DNA from: Tychonema sp. LEGE 07203
Lineage (GTDB): Bacteria > Cyanobacteriota > Cyanobacteriia > Cyanobacteriales > Microcoleaceae
NCBI RefSeq assembly: GCF_015207285.1
Contig: NZ_JADEXD010000014.1
Coordinates: forward strand, 1 to 58,391
Direction of reading: 5' to 3'
Length of the DNA: 58,391 nucleotides
Both the position numbers and the translations under genes were made by a program. This document shows positions 27,012 to 34,645 of the stretch, one piece after another; the stretch's first letter is position 1, and every line of letters begins with the position of its first letter. The notes under the pieces were generated by a model, which was not told the origin of the DNA, made no database searches, and was given only the letters and a program-made list of their open reading frames with translations.

Positions 27012-28193
27012 TTAGAAATCATCCAAATTAAACAGCGTAAATTGGTGAGGAGATGTTGTCGTTTTTCTGGAGCGGCGTTTGCCCTTAACAACTTCTTGAA
27101 TTACTGGATTTGAGTGAATTGATGTCTGATCATTCAAGTCAATAACTTCTGAGCTTTCTCCTGAACTTATTTCATGTTCGACACGACAATCAGTATAATT
27201 TTCAGCCTGGGACTCGACTGGCTCAAACCACTCATTATACCAGTAAGCAGCGTTTATTGATTGAGGTCGATCGCTACTTAAAGTATTGCCAAGGAGCAAA
27301 TCAGTTTGACCCAACCACCAAATCGGAACAGCCAGCCAAGGTGAAAACATATAAAACTGAAACAAAGCGCATTTTAACAGAGTAGGGTCTATATCTTGAC
27401 CGATACCGCTCAGACAGTAATTCGACTGTGTTAACATTAAAGCACCCGTACCGCACGCAGGTTCATTGAAGCTGGAAATTCGCTCTGTTTTATCACCACT
27501 GACTAACTTAGATATGAACTGACACAAAGCTAAGGGTGTCGGATAAAACCCTGAACTTTTTTGAGCAGTCTTTCCGCAAATTTGGGGTAGCAGTCTGCCC
27601 ATATAATCTTCAGGATATAGCATGAGAATTGACAGGTCAAACATCTGATAGAGACGCATTGATGCACCTTCACAGCCGGCGGGTTCTTTGGGTAACATTT
27701 TATAAGCTGGATGTCCGAATGCGAACAAAACCCAGTCCAAGAAAAACTCCAAATAGTCCCAAGCTGACCAAGTTTTCCATTCTCCATGTTGAGGAATGCA
27801 ATTGAGAGTGTTATCTAGCATGGCTTCTGCGGTAGGAGAATGCTGCCATTCGATTTGGGGAATCGGTTCTGCTGGCAAAGTTTCCTCAATTACAAATTTG
27901 GGTAAAACTTCTGGTTTTCTGTTCTCCAGAATGGCTAGCATTGGCTCCATCTTCCACCGCATCCAGGCATGACTAGGGACAGCTTGACACAAAGCCCAAT
28001 AATCCCACCTTCCCCACAAACATCGGTCTATTTGTGCGAGAATTGTTAAAAGCCAGCCATGCTTTAAATCTCGTTTTAAGTTAGGGATTAGAGCTTGCTT
28101 TTTCTTTGGTTTATAGGGTTGCTTTCTGAAATGTAACAGCGTTAACTCTCTAGTCTTGGAGTCAATAACTGGTAAGACAAGCTTGTTTTTCAT
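27012..28193 (-). CDS. N6-adenine methyltransferase-like protein lacking NPPF/Y
   Basis: A 393-aa protein from ATG 28193 (a TTG lies 3 nt earlier). FYPTPLALCQFISKLV resembles the motif X region of N6-adenine methylases. NEPACGTGALMLT (near 242-254) is an S-adenosylmethionine-binding motif I, and GQDIDPTLLKCALFQF matches motif II. After GNTL, where active enzymes carry NPPF or NPPY, this protein reads SSDRPQSINAAYW, so the catalytic motif is missing or highly altered. No restriction endonuclease is adjacent. It may bind SAM or DNA without methylating, or be a divergent subgroup. It lies just downstream of iscB on the same strand. Confidence 0.65.
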   Translation of the reverse strand: MKNKLVLPVIDSKTRELTLLHFRKQPYKPKKKQALIPNLKRDLKHGWLLTILAQIDRCLWGRWDYWALCQAVPSHAWMRWKMEPMLAILENRKPEVLPKFVIEETLPAEPIPQIEWQHSPTAEAMLDNTLNCIPQHGEWKTWSAWDYLEFFLDWVLFAFGHPAYKMLPKEPAGCEGASMRLYQMFDLSILMLYPEDYMGRLLPQICGKTAQKSSGFYPTPLALCQFISKLVSGDKTERISSFNEPACGTGALMLTQSNYCLSGIGQDIDPTLLKCALFQFYMFSPWLAVPIWWLGQTDLLLGNTLSSDRPQSINAAYWYNEWFEPVESQAENYTDCRVEHEISSGESSEVIDLNDQTSIHSNPVIQEVVKGKRRSRKTTTSPHQFTLFNLDDF

Positions 28194-28240
28194 CAAAATA
28201 ATGGGTAGAAAGCCCGTCTTAAAAAACGGCTTTACTTGAG

Positions 28241-29533
28241 TTAAAATTGGTATGAATATCCATCTTTCCTCTGAAGAATATGACAGTATTTGTGGCTAAT
28301 ACCTTGTACCAATTCTTTTGCAGAAATATTGAAAGAGCCACTGCTGCGAACAGCCACTCGACCAATATATTGACCAACTTTCTTTCCACTGGTTACTACT
28401 GCTTTAACAATGTCGCCAGTTTGAAAACCTTTGACAAATTTGTCACGAGGTACATAACGAGATGGAAAACCAAATTTATCAGTGCGGCACATTTGTCGAG
28501 TGCCGTGACCGTTGGCCTTGATTAACAATGGTTGAGTGGTTAACACAATTAATTTATCAACCTTGCCAACACAAGCAGCATCAAAATAATGAGTTTTGGG
28601 CAACTCTAATCGAATGCGATTGTATTTTGTCTGCCCGCCGGAACCCGTCGTAACAGGTAATCCCGTTAGCTTGAGTTGATTAAACAATGCCCAGCGGGTT
28701 GAGTTGACGGCGGTAGCATCTTTGAGTGGTTGTTTGACTTGTGCCATAATTTGCTTGAGCAAATCTGGCTTCTTTAAAAGGAAGTCGTTAATATCTTGAG
28801 TACCTTTCTTGAGATTACATTTTTCGCAAGCTAAACACAGATTAGAGATTCGATTGCTACCTCCTTTTGCCTTGGGATGAATGTGCTCTACCTGCAAAGG
28901 AATATTTTCTACCTTGCAGTAAGTACATTTTCTCTCCCATTTGTTGAGCAGATATTCTCTGATTTCGTACCCAAGTAATTCGCCTTGCTGATATCCGACC
29001 CCATAAATTTCAGGTTTCTCTAGTTGTTGAAGGTCGAATCGAACTAACTCCATCGCAATACTATTTACGGGTGCAAATTTGATGAATTTGTTGACCCAGG
29101 TCAGCGTAGTATCTACTCGATGTTTTAAGCTAGGAGCTAGCCAACCTTTCGGACGAATGCGATTTAGGAAACGCGCTTGACGGTAGCGGGTATGTCTAGC
29201 TCGACGACTTCTACGGATAGCACGACGAGAATCCAAGCTAGCTTTAATTGCTTGTCCTCTGTGATTTAGCTCACCTACGAAGATGATATTTTCACCTTTT
29301 AGTAGCGCAATTCCCGTAGTTTTACTACCGGGATCGAGTTTGATCTCGTAGCTTGCGGGGCGGAACGCCATCGACTGTTCAGTTGTATTGACAGCACGTT
29401 TAAGAATGATGGTAAATGGGTATCTACGGAAGACCGCAGCTTCGCCATTTGAGAGTAATCTTCTAGCCACGGCAGGATGAACGGGATGTAGTGGTTGTTT
29501 ATTTGGGTCCAGTACAAAGGTATAGTTTTGCAT
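28241..29533 (-). CDS. iscB: IscB, RNA-guided nuclease (Cas9 ancestor family)
   Basis: A 430-aa protein from ATG 29533, with GGGAG as ribosome-binding site. The N-terminal PLMP region is recognisable (LDPNKQPLHPVHPAVARRLL). RuvC-I is LDPGSKTTGIAL (near 63), an arginine-rich bridge helix spans about 100-122, and RuvC-II is IAMELVRFD (Glu near 160). The HNH domain has CTYC, VEHIHPKAKGG, and CEKCN (near 197-245). RuvC-III is HYFDAACVG (near 313). All catalytic residues appear intact, so it should be an active nuclease guided by the omega-RNA encoded upstream. There is no tnpA transposase nearby, so the element is not autonomous. Confidence 0.92.
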   Translation of the reverse strand: MQNYTFVLDPNKQPLHPVHPAVARRLLSNGEAAVFRRYPFTIILKRAVNTTEQSMAFRPASYEIKLDPGSKTTGIALLKGENIIFVGELNHRGQAIKASLDSRRAIRRSRRARHTRYRQARFLNRIRPKGWLAPSLKHRVDTTLTWVNKFIKFAPVNSIAMELVRFDLQQLEKPEIYGVGYQQGELLGYEIREYLLNKWERKCTYCKVENIPLQVEHIHPKAKGGSNRISNLCLACEKCNLKKGTQDINDFLLKKPDLLKQIMAQVKQPLKDATAVNSTRWALFNQLKLTGLPVTTGSGGQTKYNRIRLELPKTHYFDAACVGKVDKLIVLTTQPLLIKANGHGTRQMCRTDKFGFPSRYVPRDKFVKGFQTGDIVKAVVTSGKKVGQYIGRVAVRSSGSFNISAKELVQGISHKYCHILQRKDGYSYQF

Positions 29534-29544
29534 GAAATTCTCCC

Positions 29545-29815
29545 TTGCGGGGTAATGTTTGCTTCGCCAATATTTCAAGAGCTTGTTAAGCTAACAACAC
29601 TGTTTCAGTGACCGTAAAACTGTTTAATTGTTAGCGACAGAGCAGAAGACTAGCACGCATCTAAGGGTGTCGTGACTCTCGAAATGTAGTCAGTTAAGAC
29701 TGTGGCTGGTCAGAATGGCTTACTGGATTTCTCCGGCAAGCCTCATGCATTTAGGCTGAGGTTCCTGACGAGTACAAGTCTGAAAAATGCACCCCTAAAA
29801 ACCGCGGTAGCGGTT
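29545..29815 (-). ncRNA. IscB omega-RNA region
   Basis: IscB guide RNAs are transcribed from the region just upstream of iscB, with the guide at the 5' end. Reading the minus strand from about 29790 toward iscB there is a non-coding, structured stretch (CCTCAGCC...GAGGCTTGCCGG, CAGCCACAG, and a long AACAGTGTTGTTAGC hairpin region) that fits an omega-RNA scaffold. The guide segment would lie at or beyond about 29795-29815, where a 6-bp hairpin AACCGC-GGTA-GCGGTT occurs (29800-29815). Exact ends cannot be set by eye. Confidence 0.6.
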
Positions 29816-29819
29816 CACA

Positions 29820-30019
29820 CATTTTAAGAATAGGGAGTGGGGAATGGGGAGTGGGGAGTAGCTTTTTATAATTAGAATCGCTCTGGAAGCAATGTTGAAC
29901 AATTGCCTATTTGTTTGATAACTTTTATGAAGTGAGTTCGTTTCCGGTTGCATTGGAATGGGAGTGGAGGTCAATAATTCCACATTCCCCCCCACTCCCA
30001 TTCCCCCATTCTTAAAATG
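29820..30019. repeat. 200-bp imperfect inverted repeat with G-rich arms at the helicase 3' end
   Basis: CATTTTAAGAAT (29820-29831) and ATTCTTAAAATG (30008-30019) are exact complements. Each continues inward into GGGAGTGGGG-type runs on its own strand. The right copy includes the stop codon of the helicase gene, so the left copy looks like an inverted duplication of that gene's end, placed next to the iscB element. Confidence 0.65.
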
Positions 30020-32636
30020 CTTCGCACAGCAGCAGCCCCACCTGCTTGAGTAAAGCTTTGTTACCATCAGGGCATCCCGACTGAATCAAACATTTAGGAC
30101 AGCCAGAACTGCAAGAACAACTGCGGGCTAACTCAGCAGCCGCATGAGCTAATTGAGGGAGAGAACGAAAAATAGCTTCCGAGGTTCCCGAACCCCCTTC
30201 TGCTAAATCGTAAAAGAGTCCTGCATAGTCATTTGCACCTCTCTTCTCTACCAGAAAATTCACATCATTAGGTGAAGCCAAAATAGTCAGAGGTAAAGCT
30301 GCTAAAATTTGATGGCCGAAACTGTGAATAGCCAACAAATTCGCGGGGTACTCCCACAACTGCTGATATCCGGGCTCCATCTCCTGTTGAGATTGAAGCA
30401 ATTCCTGGCGAGTAGCTGTTACTACGTGTTGCAGATAACATTCAACCGGGGAATTAAAACTAATTTGCAGTACAGGAGTCGCAAATTTGATTTCGTAAGG
30501 TTGCTCAAAGTTTACCTCATTAAGAACCGATGTTAGCTCAGCAGAGCGAGTTCTCTTGCCACAAACAGGACAGGCAGTACATTTTGGTAAATGCTCTTTG
30601 TAATTGACACACTTTCTATTGAGACAAGTTAACTCGTAATTGCGAGTTAATAATTGATAACCAGTGACGAGTTGGCTAATTTCTCCCCAAACCAGTTCCA
30701 GAATAGCTTGAGCTGGAATTGCCTTACTATCCGTTGAATTGGTTTGAACATTTCCTTCAACTTCTGGAATGACCAACGGGATTTGTTGAGGCAAACTCAA
30801 ATTCTGTTTGAGGCTGGTATCAGTGTGGCTAATCGCTACAGTAAACAGTCGAGTTTCAGGGGTGTTTTGCAAAATAGCTTTGCCATTCAAGAGTGAGCGC
30901 GAAGTATAAGTCACCAAACAGCCGTCTGAGTTTTGCGTGCGGTAAATAGCACCAGGAAATACCTCTCGATAAGCAATCTCCGCACTGAGGAGTTCAATCT
31001 CTTCTTGAGTCTCCGCATCCACCAGTTGTATCGTGCTAGAACCCGTTCCCCCTCGAAAGTTTACATCTTTATGGGGAAAGCCCTTAGCCCATAATTTATC
31101 CCGGCTTCTGTGAAGAACACCTTGCTCAATTAAAGCCGTTGCAATTATATGAGCGCTCTTGCCAAAGTAGTGCTTGAGCTTACTGGCAGGAATGCCTGTT
31201 TCGACAGCCGCGCACATCAAATGTTTGGCAATATCTATGGGATAATTGGCATTAAAGCTCACCAATTCAGATTCGGCCGACAGCAACAATTCAGGGCGTT
31301 CGGCAAAATAGTTATCCAAAGGTGATTGTGCAATGGGAATGAAGACAATTAAACCGGAGTTTGCGCGACCAGCCCTGCCAGCCCTCTGCCTAAAAGCTTG
31401 CAAGCTTCCCGGCCATCCCCTAATAATAGCAAAATCAAGTTGAGGCAAATCAATACCCGCTTCGAGAGCGCTAGTGCTCAGGATACACTTAACTGTTCCT
31501 GACTGCAAAGAGTTAATAATTTCCATGCGGCGCTCGCTTGTTAAACTGCCGTAGAAAATTGCTACTTGCGACTCAATTCCCGAGTTAGTTTGAGTTACAG
31601 CTTCTTGCTTAAAAGTTGCCCACAAGTTCTTAATTGCTTGTCTGCCGTTACCGAAGCAAATTCCGCTTTGCCCTTGCTGCAACAAAAACATAATGATGCG
31701 AGCAACATCGGAATTAGCATCATGAGTCGGTTTAGTAACAATTAATTGCCGTTCTGGGACAGCAGCTCCGCTAGAGTTAATCCAAACTAACCGCTCGGGT
31801 TTATTGATATTTCGCTTTCGACTTCTACCAGATAGTAACTTCGCTAATTTAACGGGATTGCCAACGGTAGCACTCAACATTAGGAATTGCAGTTTTTGAG
31901 AACAACCTCCGCGCTCGTCTACTGCCAATTTTAATCGGCGAATTAAGCTAGCCATGTTAGCTCCGTAAACTCCGTTAAAAGTGTGAGCTTCATCTAGGAC
32001 AATATAGCGGAGGCGACTTAAAAAATGCTGCCAAGGCTGACTCCAGTGAACGCCTTTCAGCGCATAGTGAATTAACTCTGGTGTGGCGCTGATTATGCTA
32101 GGATTTGCAGCTAATAATTGTTCTCGGGTTTTGGGAGGAGTATCCCCAGTTAGAAGGGCAAGGCGCGGGCGCGCAGGCTCAGGAATCAGTTGGAGCAAAT
32201 CGGCAAGTTTTTGACTTTGGTCGGCTGTTAAAGCTTTCAAGCCATAAATAGAGAGTGCAGTAAATTGATGTTGGAGAATGCCCTCTAAAATAGGCAAGTA
32301 CGCACTTAAAGATTTGCCAGAAGCTGTTGCTGTGCTGAGGATGACATCTTTGCCCTGGCGCACAGCTTTGAGTGTTTTAATTTGGTGCGAATAAAGCTGT
32401 TGAATGCCTTGGCTGTGCAAAGCAGAAATTATTGAAGGCGGCAAGTCTTGAGGAATTTTGTAGAGCTTAGGAGTTGTAGCAGTCGCGATTGTCTGATAAA
32501 TAACCTCTTCGCCTAAAAACTCACACAAATCGGCTGTTGCAGTTGGCTGCAAGTGGCTTGCTTCTGGGAAGTTATTTGGGTGAAAATCATGTCTGGCTAT
32601 TAGTTGGGAAAGAAGGTTGATATAATTGGGAGGCAT
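30012..32636 (-). CDS. MrfA/Hrq1-type DEAH helicase with C-terminal zinc domain
   Basis: An 874-aa superfamily 2 helicase. Walker A is STATASGKS (near 103-111). The DEAH box is VLDEAHTF (near 211). Motif III is MLSATVGNP, and motif VI is QRAGRAGRANSG. A zinc-ribbon-like insert lies near 690-720 (CLNRKC, KCTACPVCGK). The C-terminal DUF1998-type cysteine cluster is CSCSSGCPKCLIQSGCP (near 840-856). This matches MrfA/YprA and Hrq1, which repair bulky DNA damage and cross-links. One polypeptide carries both parts, unlike the split DrmA/DrmB of DISARM. A perfect leader hairpin (32670-32683) is 34 nt upstream of ATG 32636, as at dnaX and dnaN. Confidence 0.9.
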   Translation of the reverse strand: MPPNYINLLSQLIARHDFHPNNFPEASHLQPTATADLCEFLGEEVIYQTIATATTPKLYKIPQDLPPSIISALHSQGIQQLYSHQIKTLKAVRQGKDVILSTATASGKSLSAYLPILEGILQHQFTALSIYGLKALTADQSQKLADLLQLIPEPARPRLALLTGDTPPKTREQLLAANPSIISATPELIHYALKGVHWSQPWQHFLSRLRYIVLDEAHTFNGVYGANMASLIRRLKLAVDERGGCSQKLQFLMLSATVGNPVKLAKLLSGRSRKRNINKPERLVWINSSGAAVPERQLIVTKPTHDANSDVARIIMFLLQQGQSGICFGNGRQAIKNLWATFKQEAVTQTNSGIESQVAIFYGSLTSERRMEIINSLQSGTVKCILSTSALEAGIDLPQLDFAIIRGWPGSLQAFRQRAGRAGRANSGLIVFIPIAQSPLDNYFAERPELLLSAESELVSFNANYPIDIAKHLMCAAVETGIPASKLKHYFGKSAHIIATALIEQGVLHRSRDKLWAKGFPHKDVNFRGGTGSSTIQLVDAETQEEIELLSAEIAYREVFPGAIYRTQNSDGCLVTYTSRSLLNGKAILQNTPETRLFTVAISHTDTSLKQNLSLPQQIPLVIPEVEGNVQTNSTDSKAIPAQAILELVWGEISQLVTGYQLLTRNYELTCLNRKCVNYKEHLPKCTACPVCGKRTRSAELTSVLNEVNFEQPYEIKFATPVLQISFNSPVECYLQHVVTATRQELLQSQQEMEPGYQQLWEYPANLLAIHSFGHQILAALPLTILASPNDVNFLVEKRGANDYAGLFYDLAEGGSGTSEAIFRSLPQLAHAAAELARSCSCSSGCPKCLIQSGCPDGNKALLKQVGLLLCEAF

Positions 32637-32669
32637 TGGTCACTCTAAGAATGAATCTTTTCTCTCTTA

Positions 32670-32683
32670 CTACCGATAGGTAG
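32670..32683 (-). promoter_or_regulatory. leader hairpin of the MrfA/Hrq1-type helicase gene
   Basis: CTACC-GATA-GGTAG, in gene sense CTACC-TATC-GGTAG, is a 5-bp perfect stem 34 nt before the start codon. The loop with its closing pair reads C-TATC-G. Confidence 0.55.
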
Positions 32684-32775
32684 GAAAAAGAACGAGAGAG
32701 GAAATTAATAAAAAAACCAACTGGGAGTCGGACTGCTTTTGGTAGGAGTTACAACCTTTTAGACTTAAGACGATC

Positions 32776-32803
32776 TTGACAGACTTTACAATTATGCTAG
32801 AAT
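32776..32803 (+). promoter_or_regulatory. sigma-70-type promoter of the MNT/HEPN pair
   Basis: TTGACA (32776-32781) and TAGAAT (32798-32803) with a 16-bp spacer lie about 110 bp upstream of the MNT start codon. Confidence 0.55.
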
Positions 32804-32913
32804 AAATTTAATTGATTAAACTAAATGCAATTTATTCCTATTTGAGACTGGTCTTAATTACAAAAAAATCAATAAAGGAGCATTGATTGAGTATGATAGA
32901 AAGGGAGAACATC

Positions 32914-33174
32914 ATGCAATTAAGTCAGGCTATTGTCAATGAATTTCAGCCAGAAAAAATTATTTTATTTGGCTCCTATGCTTATGGAAACCCTCAAAAT
33001 GACTCGGATGTAGATCTGCTAGTGATTTTGCCATACAAAGGGAGCAATTTTCGCAAAACTTGGGAAATTTTAAATAAAGTTCAACCAAAGTTTGCCATAG
33101 ATTTGTTAGTGCGAACTCCTGTAGAGATTGAGCAACGCCTAGCCTGGAATGATTTTTTTTGCGAGAAATTATAG
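32914..33174 (+). pseudogene. MNT nucleotidyltransferase antitoxin, probably frameshifted at its 3' end
   Basis: An 86-aa reading frame from ATG 32914, preceded by AGGGAG. The nucleotidyltransferase motif is FGSYAYGNPQNDSDVDLLV (GS...D.D), with a third Asp in AIDLLV. MNT proteins are the antitoxins of HEPN toxins and work by adenylylating them. The frame ends early at CEKL after a run of eight T (about 33163-33170). With nine T it would read FFLREIIEKGKLIYESANS and stop inside the HEPN start, as in intact pairs. So the tract carries a one-base deletion, a slippage switch or a sequencing error. Confidence 0.75.
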
Positions 33175-33192
33175 AAAAAGGAAAGCTGATTT

Positions 33193-33482
33193 ATGAATCC
33201 GCTAACAGTTGAATGGGTTGATAAAGCTGAAGGGGATTTTACTACGGCTTTGCGGGAATTAGTTTTAGTAAAACTCATAATTTGACATTTTTATTGGATT
33301 TACTTTTACCTGTTGAACCTAATTATGATATTTCTCGCCAGAAACTTTTAGCGTTAACTGCTTTTGCGGTTGCTTATCGTTATCCAGGGGCTTCTGCTGA
33401 TAAGGATACAGCACGTCAAGCATTAAAGTTTTGCAAAGAAGTCCCGCAAGAAGTGAGGTTAAGTTTGGGATTGAGTCCCTAA
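33193..33482 (+). pseudogene. HEPN toxin gene with internal deletion
   Basis: The gene starts normally (MNPLTVEWVDKAEGDF), overlapping the intact-length end of the MNT gene. After RELV the frame is lost. In another frame it resumes as FSKTHNLTFLLDLLLPVEP and runs through FAVAYRYPGASADKDTARQ to the usual C-terminus at 33482. Compared with full-length cyanobacterial HEPN proteins, about 30 residues (the NYD...HAQQCAEKYLKA helix) are missing, with a frameshift at the junction. The toxin should be dead. Confidence 0.75.
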
Positions 33483-33602
33483 AAATATAGCAGAAGGAAA
33501 AGAAGAATGTTAGAGTGGCGATCGCTACCCCAAAACAAAAAAAACAGGATTAATACAGCAGATTCCACGTTTATGAAGTACATCCCGGATTGATAAATCC
33601 AC

Positions 33603-33631
33603 GTAGGGACACGGCAATGCCGTGTCCCTAC
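33603..33631. repeat. 29-bp palindromic REP-type element
   Basis: GTAGGGACACGGCA and its complement face each other almost without a loop. This is a very common dispersed palindrome in Oscillatoria/Microcoleus-type genomes, with the conserved words GGGACACGGC and GCCGTGTCCC. Confidence 0.8.
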
Positions 33632-33659
33632 TGCACTCCAGAAATCTGGGATACGCTGT

Positions 33660-33691
33660 AAAAGGCTGCCAATTTAATTCGGCAGCCTTTT
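33660..33691. terminator. bidirectional terminator between HEPN remnant and holA
   Basis: AAAAGGCTGCC (33660-33670) and GGCAGCCTTTT (33681-33691) form an 11-bp stem with A and T tracts on both sides, so it can stop transcription in either direction. It lies 3 bp beyond the holA stop codon. Confidence 0.85.
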
Positions 33692-33694
33692 CTG

Positions 33695-34645
33695 TTATTT
33701 AGTGAGTTGAGTGATTCTGAGCAAAGCAGGCAACATTGAATCAGACTTTTCTCCGGTTTTGAGGGCAATTTCTAAATCAAACAAAATGGATAGCGATCGA
33801 CTTAAGAAGTTCGCAGATACTTCCTTAACCTCCTGCTTAAGGAAATACAGCCGTTTGGGGTTACTAATTCCGCACATACTAGCAATTTCACTATCAGAAA
33901 GTTTGCCGCCGGAATCCAGAGTAGCTTTTACCCACAGCCAAGTTTTAAACTGAGTTTGAAGAGTAGCAATAATTGCTAAAGAAAACTCTGCCCGAGATAG
34001 CAATTCATCAAGCACCTTAATTGCCGCCACTGCTTGACCTTTTAAAAGAGCTTCTGCCAGTTGAAAACAGTTGGCTGTGGTAGCTGGAACGAGGATTTTA
34101 GCAGCTTCTTTGGTAATGCGATCGCCCGCAGCATAAATGGCTAATTTCTCCAGTTCACTAACTCTTCTAGCAGAATCGTTACCAATCGCTACCGCTAGAT
34201 AACTGACAGCATCTCTGGCAATTGAGAGATTCATCTGTTTAGCAGTAGCAGCGATTGCATTTTCAATTAAATCAGTACGCCAAGGAGGAATGAGAGTAAA
34301 CTCCTTAAGTTTACCAAACAGCAATAAATGCTTGACTACCTTGAGCCGTTTGTCGATAACAGCAGCAGTGAAAACTAAGTGCGTTGTGGTAGGTAAATGG
34401 GGCAAGATTTGCAGTAGTTCTAGCCCCGTCTCCCCAAATTGCTTGAAATCACAATTCTCAACTACGATAAGTTTACTTCCGACACCAAAAGGAACTGAAG
34501 CAGCCGCAGAAATAGCTATATCCAGGGAAGAAGCATCAAACCGATGGATGTTGAAATCTCGCCAGAGAGGATGAGTTTGAGTCTTAAACTTTTCAACTTC
34601 TCGTTCAATTGCGTAGGTGTCATTCCCAATTAGGATGCTAATCAT
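33695..34645 (-). CDS. holA: DNA polymerase III delta subunit
   Basis: A 316-aa protein with the layout of HolA: LIGNDTYAIEREVEKF at the N-terminus, a FTAAVIDKRLKVVKHL region, then the helical collar domain (FQLAEALLKGQAVAAIKVLDELL). Delta opens the beta clamp in the clamp-loader complex. The start overlaps the end of dnaX by 4 nt, forming a dnaX-holA operon; chromosomal copies are normally separate. A second, plasmid-borne clamp loader is implied. The gene ends at a strong terminator. Confidence 0.88.
   Translation of the reverse strand: MISILIGNDTYAIEREVEKFKTQTHPLWRDFNIHRFDASSLDIAISAAASVPFGVGSKLIVVENCDFKQFGETGLELLQILPHLPTTTHLVFTAAVIDKRLKVVKHLLLFGKLKEFTLIPPWRTDLIENAIAATAKQMNLSIARDAVSYLAVAIGNDSARRVSELEKLAIYAAGDRITKEAAKILVPATTANCFQLAEALLKGQAVAAIKVLDELLSRAEFSLAIIATLQTQFKTWLWVKATLDSGGKLSDSEIASMCGISNPKRLYFLKQEVKEVSANFLSRSLSILFDLEIALKTGEKSDSMLPALLRITQLTK

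Noticed and set aside
27012-32636. DISARM system from methylase, DUF1998 helicase and PLD protein
   Set aside because: The helicase carries DUF1998-type cysteines in the same chain, as in MrfA. The methylase lacks its catalytic motif, iscB lies between them, and the PLD gene is 18 kb away with its own helicase partner.
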